Notes: generated by a model from the sequence alone, not told the origin. A stretch of DNA of 64,000 bases from Necropsobacter rosorum (GCA_000751835.1 CCMQ01000006.1:1-64000); one strand, 5' to 3'. Counted from the first letter of the stretch, positions 49,681-59,809 are shown. Numbers and translations: made by a program.

Positions 49681-50348
49681 TTCGATCGGCGTTCCAAAAT
49701 AAAAATGCTTACCGGTTTACAATCATTTCTCCAATCAATGAGAATTTAATCTAAAGAAGAAATACGCTTAATCCATATCAGATTTTACGCCGCATTATTA
49801 TTAATATCGCCAATCCGGAAAATTCTAACTACATATCGTTCCTATAGTGAATAAATATTATTTACATAACCTTTACATTGTTATTGATCATTGCATAAAC
49901 CATAAAATAACCGCGTGACGGCGCGTCTTTGAATGCGATTTTGTCTAGCTTAACCAGTAAAAGTGACCTGTGCATAACCTTGTGATTTTCTTAATCCGTA
50001 GTTTCTGCTCACCTCATCACTAATTTCGCATAATGTATATTATGTTAAATAACATATAAAATAATGTCACATGGGTAAATGGATTTTCTAAGCCTACCCT
50101 AAAACGGCATTGATACTGAAAAATAATGATTTTGTTATGTTGATTTCTGTGCGGTTTTTTATTTCATTTAATCTGAATTTTTAGAAAACATAATTGATGC
50201 ACAAAAGCTAATTGGGAAATGGCAATTTAATGCCGGTCATGCGGGTTTATTTTTGGCAACGCTACGTAAAATCTGACAATTAACCAAGAATTAAACGCCG
50301 GATTTTAAATTTGAAACATATTCTCGGCATGACTTTAATTTCTTATAG

Positions 50349-50365
50349 TTGTGACGATGTCACAA
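50349..50365. promoter_or_regulatory. Palindromic operator-like site, copy 2
   Basis: TTGTGACGATGTCACAA, a 17-bp palindrome sharing GTGAC-RAT-GTCAC with copy 1. It lies about 300 bp upstream of the BCCT gene and 95 bp before a TATAAT. The spacing between TGTGA and TCACA is 5, not the 6 of a CRP site. Confidence 0.5.
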
Positions 50366-50650
50366 TGTCTGAATAGGAATCTCCCTATCCGTAATCATGA
50401 ACCCAATAAGATCGAAGTCTTATCATCGAAAAGAATAAAAATTTTAATAACTTTATGTTATAATGCCGCGCTTTTTTCGAAATTATACCTGTAATTTCTT
50501 TCCATTCATCCATCATGGATGCTCAATCATACTAAGATAAGGTATTTGCATTAATATCATATCTTATTGATTATTAAGTTTTTCTTTTAAGATAAATTGT
50601 TGTGCCGACTTCGCGTTGCAAGTTCTGCACTATGTAATGATTCCGGCATA

Positions 50651-52711
50651 ATGATTATCGATAAATATAGGAGTATGAACGTTTTGTTTTTTTCAAAACT
50701 TATTCAGCAAAAATCGTCATTTAATCCGTTTGTCATCAGTATTACGGTGATGCTCGTCGTTTTACTGGTGCTGGCGACATTACTGTTACCGCAGCAAACC
50801 GCATGGCTATTAGACTGGGCAAAATCAGGTATCTTTACTAATTTCAGCTGGTTTTACATTCTGGTTTTTTCGGTGTTTCTTTGTTTTTTGCTGATCCTGT
50901 CTATCAGTAGCCTCGGCAATATTAAATTAGGTGCTGACGAAGAAGAACCCGAATTTTCATTTCCCTCCTGGGTGGCGATGTTGTTTGCCGCCGGCATGGG
51001 GGTCGGTTTGATGTTTTTCGGCGTTGCCGAACCGTTGATTCATTCCTTCTCTTCAATTACAACCGGTGATATGGAACATAAACAGCAGGAAGCCCTTTTG
51101 CACACCTTCTTTCACTGGGGTATGCACGCCTGGGCGGTGTATGCCGTGATTGCGTTATCACTCGCCTATTTCGGTTTCCGCTATAAACTGCCGTTAGCAT
51201 TGCGCTCATGCTTTTATCCGTTGTTAAAAGAACGGATTAACGGCAAAATCGGCGATGTAATTGATATTATGGCGCTTATCGCCACCCTGTTCGGGATTAT
51301 CACCACGCTGGGGTTCGGCGCAACACAGCTAGGCGCCGGGTTGGAACAGCTCGGTTGGTTAAATCACAGTGATTTTTCGATTCAGGTAGGCATTATTCTT
51401 GTGGTTATGACGCTGGCCATCATGTCGGCTATTTCCGGCGTGGGCAAAGGGGTTAAAATGTTAAGCGAAATCAATCTGACCTTGGCTATCGGTCTGATGC
51501 TGTTCGTTTTATTTACCGGCCCGACGCTGCATTTATTTGCCACATTCAGTGACAACTTGGGCACTTATTTGAGCAATCTGATTGAACTCAGCTTTAAAAC
51601 CTATGCTTACGAGTCAGAAAACACCGGTTGGTTTACCGGCTGGACGATTTTATATTGGGCATGGTGGTGTTCATGGGCGCCGTTTGTCGGCTTGTTTATC
51701 GCCCGAATTTCACGCGGACGGACTATCCGCGAGTTTATTTTCGGCGTGCTGGCGGTACCCAGTTTATTCTGTGTGTTGTGGTTCACGATTTTTGGTAACA
51801 GCGCGCTATGGTTGGACATCAACGTGGCCGACGGTATGTTACATGAAATGACCTCCACGCCGGAAAAATTATTATTCAAGTTTCTGGAATTCTTACCATT
51901 ACCGACGCTGACCGGCATTGTTGCGCTGCTGGTTATCTCGCTGTTTTTTATTACCTCGGCGGATTCGGGGATTTATGTCTTAAATAATATGGCTTCCCGC
52001 GATAAAAGTTTGGTTGCGCCGCGCTGGCAGGCCGCAAGCTGGGGCATCCTGATCGCCATTGTTGCGATCGTCTTGCTGAAAGCCGGCGGTTTGGCCACGC
52101 TGCAAACAATGACGCTGATTGTGGCACTGCCCTTTGCGGTTTTAATGCTGATTATGTGTTTCAGTTTATGGAAGGGGTTGTCGATTGATAAGAAATATTT
52201 TGAAACTCAGATCACACCGACCAGCATCTTCTGGAACAGCGATACCTGGAAAGCCCGTTTAGGTCAAATGCTGAATCAGACGCAGGAAAAAGACATTTTA
52301 AAATTCCTCAAACACATTGCCTTACCGGCTATGCGTGAGCTGCGTCAGGAGTTGATCGGCGTGCATAATCTGAATGTTGATGTCGTTCCCTATCTTGAGG
52401 CGGAAGAACCTTGCGTTGAAATTATCATCAAAAAAGAATCAATGCGGGATTTTATGTACGGCATTAAATCCGTGGGTCATGAAGTCTCCGAACAATTGAT
52501 TGATGATGATCATCTGCCACATATTCGGCACACGATGACCTATCAGCCGATCACTTATTTCTTTGACGGCAGAACCGGTTACGATGTGCAGTATATGACC
52601 CGCAACGAACTGATCGCCGATATTCTGACCCAATACGAACGTTATCTCAGTCTGCTGGATGATGTGGGACAGGAATTAATGGCGCACGAACAAACCGAAT
52701 TAGCCGAATAA
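50651..52711 (+). CDS. betT: BCCT-family betaine/choline/carnitine transporter (BetT-like)
   Basis: A polytopic symporter of about 680 residues with 12 membrane segments. The BCCT signature with the aromatic cluster is GWTILYWAWWCSWAPFVG, followed by ARISRGRTIREF. A roughly 170-residue cytoplasmic tail after the last helix is typical of BetT-type choline carriers and their osmotic regulation. The start is uncertain: ATG at 50651 has no clear ribosome site, while ATG at 50675 has AGGAG only one base away. No choline-oxidation genes are nearby, so the solute may be stored rather than oxidised. Confidence 0.85.
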   Translation: MIIDKYRSMNVLFFSKLIQQKSSFNPFVISITVMLVVLLVLATLLLPQQTAWLLDWAKSGIFTNFSWFYILVFSVFLCFLLILSISSLGNIKLGADEEEPEFSFPSWVAMLFAAGMGVGLMFFGVAEPLIHSFSSITTGDMEHKQQEALLHTFFHWGMHAWAVYAVIALSLAYFGFRYKLPLALRSCFYPLLKERINGKIGDVIDIMALIATLFGIITTLGFGATQLGAGLEQLGWLNHSDFSIQVGIILVVMTLAIMSAISGVGKGVKMLSEINLTLAIGLMLFVLFTGPTLHLFATFSDNLGTYLSNLIELSFKTYAYESENTGWFTGWTILYWAWWCSWAPFVGLFIARISRGRTIREFIFGVLAVPSLFCVLWFTIFGNSALWLDINVADGMLHEMTSTPEKLLFKFLEFLPLPTLTGIVALLVISLFFITSADSGIYVLNNMASRDKSLVAPRWQAASWGILIAIVAIVLLKAGGLATLQTMTLIVALPFAVLMLIMCFSLWKGLSIDKKYFETQITPTSIFWNSDTWKARLGQMLNQTQEKDILKFLKHIALPAMRELRQELIGVHNLNVDVVPYLEAEEPCVEIIIKKESMRDFMYGIKSVGHEVSEQLIDDDHLPHIRHTMTYQPITYFFDGRTGYDVQYMTRNELIADILTQYERYLSLLDDVGQELMAHEQTELAE

Positions 52712-52720
52712 CCAATAACG

Positions 52721-52750
52721 AAACGGTGGATACGAGTTCACCGTTTTTTT
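52721..52750 (+). terminator. Terminator after the BCCT gene
   Basis: AAACGGTG (52721-52728) pairs with CACCGTTT (52739-52746) and continues into Ts. Confidence 0.88.
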
Positions 52751-52786
52751 ATACTTTGCTTTATGTCACGGCGGTGTAGCGCGTAA

Positions 52787-52803
52787 AAAAACGTCGCGTT
52801 TTT
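52787..52803 (-). terminator. Terminator after sbcB
   Basis: AAAAACG (52787-52793) pairs with CGTTTTT (52797-52803). On the minus strand this gives a short stem followed by Ts. An ACCGCA/TGCGGT stem carrying a USS core lies between it and the gene (52806-52822). Confidence 0.65.
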
Positions 52804-52829
52804 ATACCGCACTTTTTGCGGTGGCCTGT

Positions 52830-54254
52830 TTAACCCAGCAATCTGACGCCATAGTCATAAACTTGCTGCAACAATGCCAGTTTTTCGGGCTGATCGGCAT
52901 GCTCCTCTGCCAGACGCTGCAAACTTTGCTGAAATTCCACCGCACTTTTTTCCAGTTTCTGACGGCGATATTTATCCCATTTCACCTGCTCTGCCCGGGT
53001 TAAGGTTTTATAAAAATGTCTGGCGCGGTAATGGAACAGCAATTCGCCGATGCGCGGATCCTGAAAGGTGAGACCGCAGTCGGCTAATTTTTCCGGCGGC
53101 AGATCGCGCAAAATCGCCATATTATTTTTATCGTTATAGTTAAAAAAACCGTTATAAAGCGCCGTTTCTACGTTATCGCTCGGTTCGAATGCGCGCTCAT
53201 CGCTAAAAATCGCCATCACTTTTTCGCGAATGGTGGTTGAGGCGCGCAGTTTTTTCAGGTTCTCCAGACAATGCTCCCGGTCGATACCTAAACGGGTGGC
53301 GGTTTGCGGCAGCAGTGTTTTGGCCGGCGCGATAATCGGACATTTATTGATATGCACGAGTTTTAACGGTACCGGCGGCACGCCGCGCGCTTCCAGTTCA
53401 CTTTTCTTGGTGTATAAATTTTGTTGTAATTCGACCGCACTTTTGCTCAGCAGATCGTCAATGTTACTGTCCAAATCACAGACAATTACCGCATTCTGAT
53501 TGGTCGGATGCCATGCCAGCGGGGCGATCCAAGTGGTGTTGCCGCGATAATTGCCCAGCATGCCGGACACATGCACCAACGGCGTCATTTCTGCGGTATT
53601 AATCAGCGCTTCAATGGCTTTCTTGCCGCGATTTTCAAAAAAATACTGATAAAGTTTCGGCTGTTTCTGCTTGATAAGTTTCGCCATTTCAATCGTGGCG
53701 TACACATCTGCCATCGCATCGTGCGCGTTGCTGTGTTCAATGCCGTTGGCGCGGGTTAAATTTTCCAGCCGAAAAGACGGCATGCCATCCTCATCCGCTG
53801 GCCAGTTAATGCCCTCCGGACGCAGCGCATAACAGGCGCGCACCACATCCAGCAAATCCCAGCGGGAATTGCCGTTTTTCCAGCTGTATTCATAAGGATC
53901 GATAAAATTGCGATAAAACGTATAACGGGTCATTTCATCGTCATAGCGAATATTATTAAACCCCATCACGCAGGTATTCGGCCGGCTGAATTCCTGCGCA
54001 ATCCGCGCGGCAAACTCCGGTTCCGGCAGCCCCTTTTCATTGCATTGCTGCGGAGTAATGCCGGTAACCAGCACCGCTTCCGGCGCCGGCAGATAATCAT
54101 TGGTTTGTTTACAATACAACATCACCGGCTCGCCGATAATATTAAACTCAATATCGGTGCGAATACCGGCAAACTGTGCCGGACGATCGGTGGCCGGGTT
54201 TATACCGAAACTCTCGTAGTCGTAAATAAAAAATGAAAAATCATTGTGTGTCAT
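52830..54254 (-). CDS. sbcB: Exodeoxyribonuclease I
   Basis: A 474-residue DEDDh 3'-5' single-strand exonuclease (E. coli 475) used in recombination and mismatch repair. The first acidic motif is YDYESFGINPATDRPAQF (Asp, Glu), the second is in MGFNNIRYDDEM, and the last His and Asp are in EHSNAHDAMADVYAT. It is followed 11 bases upstream on the same strand by the EamA transporter gene, so the two may share a transcript. Confidence 0.96.
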   Translation of the reverse strand: MTHNDFSFFIYDYESFGINPATDRPAQFAGIRTDIEFNIIGEPVMLYCKQTNDYLPAPEAVLVTGITPQQCNEKGLPEPEFAARIAQEFSRPNTCVMGFNNIRYDDEMTRYTFYRNFIDPYEYSWKNGNSRWDLLDVVRACYALRPEGINWPADEDGMPSFRLENLTRANGIEHSNAHDAMADVYATIEMAKLIKQKQPKLYQYFFENRGKKAIEALINTAEMTPLVHVSGMLGNYRGNTTWIAPLAWHPTNQNAVIVCDLDSNIDDLLSKSAVELQQNLYTKKSELEARGVPPVPLKLVHINKCPIIAPAKTLLPQTATRLGIDREHCLENLKKLRASTTIREKVMAIFSDERAFEPSDNVETALYNGFFNYNDKNNMAILRDLPPEKLADCGLTFQDPRIGELLFHYRARHFYKTLTRAEQVKWDKYRRQKLEKSAVEFQQSLQRLAEEHADQPEKLALLQQVYDYGVRLLG

Positions 54255-54265
54255 GACAATTTGCC

Positions 54266-55141
54266 CTAAGCCAGAATAGCATCCAAATAGAATAAGCAGA
54301 TAATTGACGAAACGCCCAGAATAAGCCCTACTCCATTGATTTTGCCGATTTTTTCTTTAAATACGAACGCGCCGACCAAGGTTCCCAGACAGATCACACC
54401 GACATTCATCCCGGCAAAAACCAGCGTCGGGTTTTGATTAAAACTCTGATGCGCCTTAATATAAAACAGAATATTCATGAAATTTAACCCGCCCAGCACC
54501 ATTCCGCCGATCAGGCTTGGGGTTGTCCAGTGCGTTCGTTTCAGCAGTAAATAAATAAACATCACGCAGGCCGCAAGCACAAAGGCGATAAATAATGTGG
54601 TCGGAAACGCGCCGCCCATTTTCGCCGTTTGTTTAAACAGAATATCAATCACGCCATAACCCAGCCAGACCAGAATCAGGCTGATAACGCCCTTTGTCGT
54701 GCTGCCGGACATGGTTTGCGTCGGTTTGGAAATCAGGCAAAACAGCGCAGAAAACGCCAGCACAACACCGATTAAGCGCGCTTGACTGAGCTGCTCACCA
54801 AAAATCAAAAAGGCCGCCAGAATCGGCAGAAACAAAGATAATCGCTGTGCAGCGTCGGAACGGACAATGCCGGCAAACTCCACCGCTTTCGACATAATAA
54901 TGAATACCGACGGCAGCAAAATCCCCAGCGCGAGAAAAATCGGCGCATGTTCGCTCCGTATAATAAATTGACTTAATCCCATGCCGTTAAAATCAGGCCG
55001 CAGCAGATAATACGCCAATGCAAGCGCCACAATATAATTAAACGCAATTGCCTGTTCGATCACAATATTTGTTTTACGCGCCACTTTTAACAACACGGAC
55101 ACCGCAACACTGCAAAGCACCGCAAAAATGAGATAGTGCAT
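54266..55141 (-). CDS. EamA/DMT-superfamily transporter
   Basis: A 291-residue membrane protein with ten hydrophobic helices in two five-helix halves, the drug/metabolite transporter fold. A conserved Pro and acidic residue lie in the helix pair boundaries (ILAAFLIFGEQLS; GAFVFKEKIG), typical of EamA proteins. The substrate is unknown. It precedes sbcB with 11 bases between. Its start region is duplicated in inverted form about 90 bases upstream. Confidence 0.85.
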   Translation of the reverse strand: MHYLIFAVLCSVAVSVLLKVARKTNIVIEQAIAFNYIVALALAYYLLRPDFNGMGLSQFIIRSEHAPIFLALGILLPSVFIIMSKAVEFAGIVRSDAAQRLSLFLPILAAFLIFGEQLSQARLIGVVLAFSALFCLISKPTQTMSGSTTKGVISLILVWLGYGVIDILFKQTAKMGGAFPTTLFIAFVLAACVMFIYLLLKRTHWTTPSLIGGMVLGGLNFMNILFYIKAHQSFNQNPTLVFAGMNVGVICLGTLVGAFVFKEKIGKINGVGLILGVSSIICLFYLDAILA

Positions 55142-55243
55142 GAATAATCCTTTTTATAAGACGTTATCTATTTCACAAGCCATTACCATAACGGCCGCAC
55201 TTTTATATTATGGTTGTGAAATATATAGCAATGCACTATCTCA
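55130..55243. repeat. Imperfect inverted repeat spanning the EamA gene start
   Basis: GAGATAGTGCAT (55130-55141, the start codon and first codons of the gene on the minus strand) recurs as ATGCACTATCTC at 55231-55242. Inside, TATCTATTTCACAA (55165-55178) faces TTGTGAAATATATA (55214-55227, one mismatch), and ACCATAA (55185-55191) faces TTATGGT (55208-55214). The order is symmetric, with different spacer lengths. Confidence 0.75.
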
Positions 55244-55559
55244 CTGCAAGATCAATAAGAAAGAAAAACCATGCGATGAGTGCCAAAACATAACCAAGCA
55301 GATTGCTGTAATGCCTTTTTCACGGATACGGCAACGCCGAACGGGCATGCGCTGCACGTTATAACGCGCCGTTTTCGCCCGTTATCCCAGCCGGCGTTAA
55401 TCGGTCGGCCAACGGTTGGCCGGAAATTTTGACGGCAAACGCCTCATTATGCAATCGAGGCATAAAAGTGCGGTGCAATTTTAAGTAATATCTTAATACA
55501 ATTGGCCCCGTTTCCTTTATAATAATCCGAATTGTCATCGCTCAATCAGGAGAATAAAG
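55244..55559. other. Gene-free stretch upstream of the nitroreductase gene
   Basis: About 315 bases without a credible reading frame. The first half is AT-rich and the second GC-richer. A perfect hairpin CGGCCAA-CGG-TTGGCCG lies at 55406-55422, followed by a weak T-rich segment, and an exact USS core lies near 55468. The nitroreductase promoter should be in the last 60 bases. Confidence 0.6.
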
Positions 55560-56222
55560 ATGAGCCAAATCACCAAACAGCAAGTGCTGGACGGCTTTCA
55601 TTTCCGTGCCGCAACCCGTAAATATGATCCGCATAAAAAAGTCAGTAAAGACGATTTTCAATATATTCTGGAACTTGCCCGTTTATCGCCGAGTTCAGTC
55701 GGCTCCGAACCTTGGAAATTTCTGGTAGTGCAAAATCCGGCAATCCGCGCCAAAATCAAAGAAGTTGGCTGGGGGATTGCAACACAAATTGATGATGCCA
55801 GCTATTTAGTCGTGATTTTAGCCAAGAAAAACGCGCGTTATGATTCCGCCTATTTCCGTAACGCGCTGGAAAAACGCGGCCTGACTGAAGAACAGATCAA
55901 CAAAGCCGTTTCACGTTATCAGTCTTTTCAGACTGATGATATGAAACTGCTGGAAAGCGAGCGCGCCCTCTTTGACTGGACATCCAAACAAACCTATATC
56001 GCACTGGCGAATATGATGACCGGCGCTGCGCTTATCGGCATCGACAGCTGCCCGGTAGAGGGTTTTAATTATGCGGAAGTCAACCGCATTCTGGCTGAAG
56101 CCGGCGCTTTCGACCCGGCTGAATGGGGCGTTTCCGTAATGGTGACCTTCGGTTATCGCGCCAAAGAAATCAAAACTAAATACCGCAAACCGATTGACGA
56201 AATCGTCGAATGGATTGAATAA
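55560..56222 (+). CDS. NAD(P)H-dependent nitroreductase (NfsB-like)
   Basis: A 220-residue FMN flavoprotein of the NfsB/FRase I group. It has the N-terminal FRAATRKYDPHKKVS, FMN-phosphate contacts around RLSPSSVGSEPWKF, and the C-terminal GIDSCPVEGFNYAEV and VSVMVTFGYRAKE segments. It reduces nitroaromatics and quinones in vitro in this family; the physiological substrate is not known. AGGAG lies before the ATG. It stands alone, directly before the remnant of a drug-efflux gene. Confidence 0.92.
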   Translation: MSQITKQQVLDGFHFRAATRKYDPHKKVSKDDFQYILELARLSPSSVGSEPWKFLVVQNPAIRAKIKEVGWGIATQIDDASYLVVILAKKNARYDSAYFRNALEKRGLTEEQINKAVSRYQSFQTDDMKLLESERALFDWTSKQTYIALANMMTGAALIGIDSCPVEGFNYAEVNRILAEAGAFDPAEWGVSVMVTFGYRAKEIKTKYRKPIDEIVEWIE

Positions 56223-56224
56223 GC

Positions 56225-56320
56225 GGTGAGCATTGGATTTTACTCGGTAGCACGATCGGAATCGGATTAATTATCGCCGGCGTGCTGGTGATCAACCTGT
56301 TTTCCGCCGGTTCTCATTGA
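56225..56320 (+). pseudogene. 3' remnant of an SMR (EmrE-type) multidrug efflux gene
   Basis: A 31-codon open stretch ends in TGA and encodes GEHWILLGSTIGIGLIIAG then VLVINLFSAGSH. This matches the last membrane helix and tail of EmrE-type proteins (pattern G-x3-L-I-x-AGVLIINL and a final SxxH). There is no start codon, and the frame is closed by a TGA just inside the nitroreductase 3' end. The rest of the gene (about 80 codons) is missing, probably lost by a deletion that joined it to the nitroreductase gene. Confidence 0.65.
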
Positions 56321-56377
56321 TACAAAAAGTGCGGTGTTTTTTCTGAAAATTTTTCATTTTCCCACCGCACTTTTGTA
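56321..56377 (+). terminator. Inverted-USS terminator after the SMR remnant
   Basis: TACAAAAAGTGCGGTG (56321-56336) pairs with CACCGCACTTTTGTA (56363-56377), one bulge. It ends the nitroreductase transcript, and probably ended the lost efflux gene. Confidence 0.75.
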
Positions 56378-56459
56378 TGTTAGTTTCTTTTAATTCAAAA
56401 ATGGACGTTTCTATTTTTAAGGTTTCCATTAAATACGAGCAAATTAAAAATAGTTGACA

Positions 56460-59400
56460 TTATGAAATATCTCCTCCTACCCCTTTAAATTTCTCGACAA
56501 ATGCTGCGATTTTTTGAAAAATGCTTTGTTTCTTAGTAAGATACTGTGGATTCAGCGGACTCATTTTAGGTAGTGCCTCATTCAAATCCGTGCCGTTTTC
56601 GCTGGCATATTCACGTTTTAACGAAACATTAATATAACGTTTAGCCGCTTCTGTTTTTAAATTTTCCGAAGCAATAAGTTCATTAGCTTCTTTCTGTTGC
56701 TCGGCTTGAGCAAATTTAAAAAACGCTTCAATGATACTTGTCTTATCGGCAATAGCATCTAAATCTGTTTGATGAATAAAATCGATAATTAAACTTTCTT
56801 TGGCACGATTTCCCAAACTTGAGCGGATAATTGAACGAATTTCTTCAACCAATGACGCTTTATCTTTGGTTTTTTTATTGTGTTCAAAAATTAGCTCTAA
56901 AATATAATCCAGATTGATTTCTTGAGATTTCAATAGATCCACCTCAAAAATCACATCATCCCAATCAATGGTTGATTTTCCCTTTTCTTCGACATCTTTT
57001 TGCCGACGCAGCCAATCACGAATATCATTATAAGTAGAACGGTAGTTTTGAATATCCCGTTCGCTAGGCACATTAATTTTTTGCATTTCGACAATAGCTT
57101 CATCGCTAAGATAATATTTTTCTTTAAATGCCTGAAGTGATTGTTCATCGCTTGTATCAACGGATTGAAATGCTTGTAAAGCGGAAAATTCATCATAATT
57201 TTGTAAAATGTTTTCAACGCGTAGATATTCACCGAATAATTTAACAAAGTCTTTTTTATCTTTTTCTGTCTCAATTTCAGTCGGATCAGGAAAGCGATCA
57301 CTGAGTTCGGTAATGACGTCTAAATAGCCGCGGCGATCGGTATAGCCTTCCATATATTCTTGATAGCTTTTTTCCAGTACCACATTACGCGTATTGGCGT
57401 TTCCAAAAAGCGTAATGGCATCAATGGTATTTTGCTCCAAGTCGCGGAAAGTCACGATATTGCCAAAAGTTTTGGTAGCATTATAAATTCGATTGGTACG
57501 GGAAAAGGCTTGAATTAACCCGTGATAACGTAGGTTTTTATCGACAAACAAGGTGTTTAATTTCGGCGCATCAAACCCGGTTAAAAACATGCCGACAACA
57601 ATAAGCAGGTCAATTTCTTTATTTTTGACCCGTTTTGCTAAATCTCGATAGTAGTTTTGGAAGGATTTTCCATCCACATCATAGTTGGTTGCAAAATACT
57701 TATTGTAGTCATCAATGGCCGATTTTAAGAATTCTTTAGCGCTCGAATTCATGGCTTCCACTTCAAAACTTTCATCGGCAATATCGCCTACTGCGTCTTG
57801 TTCTTCATTGGCGGCAAAAGAAAAGATGGTGGCAATTTTAAGCGGATTTTCTACCGCACTTTGTTGCTTTTTAAATGCTTCATAATAAAACTTTGCCGCC
57901 TCTACGCTACTCACCGCAAACATCGCATTAAAACCTTGATTACCGGCGTTGAAACGATGTGTCTTTTGTTTGAAATTGTTCAAGATATATTGAGTGATTT
58001 CTTCAATGCGTTTGGGCTGTAGAAAAGCCGCTTTTTGCTCAAGTGCGGTCAGTTTTTCAAGATTTTTTTCCGTTTCGATGGTTTTAAATTGCGGACGAAC
58101 ATCGTTGTAATCCACTTTAAATTTGAGTACTTTTTCATCACGAATGGCATCGGTGATAATGTAGGAATGTAGTTGAATACCAAAAACACTCTCTGTGGTT
58201 TCAGCACCTAATGCGTTGCCTTTACGGATGAGTTTTCCATCAACAATATCATCGCCAAAAATTGGCGTGCCGGTAAAACCAAATTGGTAGAATTTTTTAA
58301 ATTTTTTCTTTAAGTTTTTTTGCGCTTCACCGAATTGCGAACGATGGCATTCATCAAAAATAAAGACTACCTGTTTATCATAAATCGGTAACTTATCTTC
58401 TGATTTCATTAGGTTATTGAGTTTTTGAATGGTGGTAACAATAATTTTGTTATCCTCTTTTTCAATGTTGCGTTTTAACCCCGCCGTACTTTCCGAGCCA
58501 TTGACGCTGTCAGGTGAAAAGCGCTGATATTCTTTTATGGTTTGATAGTCCAGATCTTTACGATCCACCACAAAAAACACTTTATCAATAAAGTCTAGCC
58601 CCGTTGCAAGGCGCGCTGCTTTAAAACTGGTTAAAGTTTTGCCCGAACCTGTGGTGTGCCAAATATAGCCACCGCTTTTTTGATTACTCCAGTTTTTAGA
58701 TTGATAAGAACTGTTAATTTTCCACAAAATCCGTTCGGTTGCGGCGATTTGATAAGGGCGCATAATCAAAAGTGTATCGGTGGTATCAAACACGCAATAA
58801 TTGATCAGAATATTTAATAGGGTATTTTTTTGGAAAAATGTCGCCGTAAAATCCTTTAAATCACGAATAGCGGTATTTTTTGCCGTTGCCCAATTCATTG
58901 TGAAATCATAGCTATTTTTATCGCGTTTGGTGGTATTGGCAAAATAGCGGGTATCTGTACCGTTGGAAATAACAAAAATTTGAATATATTTAAAAAGAGA
59001 ATTGTCTTTATTAAAACTTTCTTTGCTATAGCGGTGAATTTGGTTAAAGGCTTCCCGAATTGCCACACCGCGTTTTTTTAATTCAATATGCACAAGCGGC
59101 AAGCCATTCACCAACACCGTTACATCATAGCGATTATCATAATTTCCGGTCTGCTCAAATTGATTAATCACTTGTAATTTATTATTGGCAATATTTTTCT
59201 TATCCAGCAAATAAATATTTTGAATTCGCCCGTTATCAAAGACAAAATCATAAATATAATCATCATGAATCTTGCGGGTTTTCTCGATGAGGTTATCGGC
59301 AGGTTTATCCAAATATTCTTCTAAAAAGCGCGTCCATTCGGCATTTGAAAAGATAACATGGTTCAGCGTTTGCAACTGATTACGCAGATTTATCAGTAAT

Positions 59401-59579
59401 TTTTCGTGGTTATTGATTTCAGGTAAATACTGATAACCCTGACCTTGTAAATCGCGGATAAATTCACGTTCTAAACTATCTTCCGTCTGATAACCAGCCC
59501 GTGACTCTTCCACGCATTTGGTATATTGATCCAGAACGATAAAATTATTGGATTCGGCGATGGTTTTGTATTGGGTCAT
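56460..59579 (-). CDS. hsdR: Type I restriction enzyme R subunit (type IC, EcoR124I-like)
   Basis: A 1039-residue motor and endonuclease subunit, very close in length and sequence to EcoR124I HsdR (1038). The PD-(D/E)xK nuclease is N-terminal, with the catalytic segment IELKKRG near residue 170. The SF2 translocase has Walker A TTGSGKT, DECH box in [10 protein letters not shown] and the motif [12 protein letters not shown]. It opens [14 protein letters not shown] like the EcoR124I protein. AAGGA precedes the ATG by 6 bases. It is the last gene of the operon. Exact USS cores occur inside, so it is not a brand-new arrival. Confidence 0.97.
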   Translation of the reverse strand: MTQYKTIAESNNFIVLDQYTKCVEESRAGYQTEDSLEREFIRDLQGQGYQYLPEINNHEKLLINLRNQLQTLNHVIFSNAEWTRFLEEYLDKPADNLIEKTRKIHDDYIYDFVFDNGRIQNIYLLDKKNIANNKLQVINQFEQTGNYDNRYDVTVLVNGLPLVHIELKKRGVAIREAFNQIHRYSKESFNKDNSLFKYIQIFVISNGTDTRYFANTTKRDKNSYDFTMNWATAKNTAIRDLKDFTATFFQKNTLLNILINYCVFDTTDTLLIMRPYQIAATERILWKINSSYQSKNWSNQKSGGYIWHTTGSGKTLTSFKAARLATGLDFIDKVFFVVDRKDLDYQTIKEYQRFSPDSVNGSESTAGLKRNIEKEDNKIIVTTIQKLNNLMKSEDKLPIYDKQVVFIFDECHRSQFGEAQKNLKKKFKKFYQFGFTGTPIFGDDIVDGKLIRKGNALGAETTESVFGIQLHSYIITDAIRDEKVLKFKVDYNDVRPQFKTIETEKNLEKLTALEQKAAFLQPKRIEEITQYILNNFKQKTHRFNAGNQGFNAMFAVSSVEAAKFYYEAFKKQQSAVENPLKIATIFSFAANEEQDAVGDIADESFEVEAMNSSAKEFLKSAIDDYNKYFATNYDVDGKSFQNYYRDLAKRVKNKEIDLLIVVGMFLTGFDAPKLNTLFVDKNLRYHGLIQAFSRTNRIYNATKTFGNIVTFRDLEQNTIDAITLFGNANTRNVVLEKSYQEYMEGYTDRRGYLDVITELSDRFPDPTEIETEKDKKDFVKLFGEYLRVENILQNYDEFSALQAFQSVDTSDEQSLQAFKEKYYLSDEAIVEMQKINVPSERDIQNYRSTYNDIRDWLRRQKDVEEKGKSTIDWDDVIFEVDLLKSQEINLDYILELIFEHNKKTKDKASLVEEIRSIIRSSLGNRAKESLIIDFIHQTDLDAIADKTSIIEAFFKFAQAEQQKEANELIASENLKTEAAKRYINVSLKREYASENGTDLNEALPKMSPLNPQYLTKKQSIFQKIAAFVEKFKGVGGDIS

Positions 59580-59595
59580 TAGTGTTCCTTAATTA

Positions 59596-59796
59596 TTAAT
59601 TCTTTTGCTTTTTCAGATCTTTTTGCCATTTTTCTAAAATTTGTAAATCTTCACTATCAGCCTGTATGCGTTTTTGCTGTTTTCTAGCTTGATCAAATAA
59701 GGCATATTGTTTTTGGGTAACAGTTTCCATTTGTTTCACAGTTCGGGTTCCATTGCCGATGAGCAACGGAAAACCATTAAATTCAATTAAATTAAA
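59596..59796 (-). pseudogene. Cut-off C-terminal part of rhuM
   Basis: Downstream of the rhuM TAA and in the same frame, 66 codons remain open up to a double stop. They begin FNLIEFNGFPLLIGNG and continue with a Lys/Gln-rich helix (QYALFDQARKQQKRIQ). This is the usual tail of RhuM proteins. Only the 5-bp repeat tract with its in-frame TAA separates it from the body, so the intact protein would be about 330 residues. Confidence 0.75.
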
Positions 59797-59809
59797 TTAA
59801 ATTAAATTA
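59785..59809. repeat. Pentanucleotide microsatellite (AATTA)5 in rhuM
   Basis: Five tandem AATTA units (TTTAA-type on the coding strand). They place an in-frame TAA at codon 271 of rhuM. With a single unit the frame would read through NVDNLI to EFNGFP; any copy number of two or more gives the same stop. Confidence 0.92.

Larger units (their letters stand above)
49479..50650. other. Long gene-free divergent region between putA and the BCCT gene
   Basis: About 1.17 kb of AT-rich sequence without a credible gene. It contains two copies of a 13-bp palindrome (49604-49616, 50351-50363), an orphan translation start with a 6-codon frame (49610-49630) followed by an inverted-USS hairpin (49633-49680), a short AT palindrome at 50041-50056 and a TATAAT at 50459-50464. 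A 34-codon open stretch at 50172-50276 has no start codon and may be chance. It could hold a small RNA, but none is recognisable. Confidence 0.7.

Noticed and set aside
50172-50276. 34-codon open stretch without start codon (contains KLIGKWQFNAGHAGLFLATL)
   Set aside because: It looks somewhat protein-like, but there is no start, no ribosome site and no family I recognise. It could be a gene fragment; the evidence is too thin for a feature.
50349-50365. CRP binding site
   Set aside because: TGTGA and TCACA halves are present, but the spacing is 5 instead of 6 and the same odd palindrome recurs at 49604-49616, so a different regulator is more likely.
55140-55364. 74-codon frame on the plus strand overlapping the EamA gene start
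   Set aside because: It shares the palindromic start region, has no ribosome site and no recognisable domain. It is better explained by the inverted repeat.
59785-59809. Classical frame-shifting phase variation of rhuM
   Set aside because: Any copy number of two or more stops at the same TAA, so ordinary gain or loss of single units would not toggle the gene; only reduction to one unit restores it.
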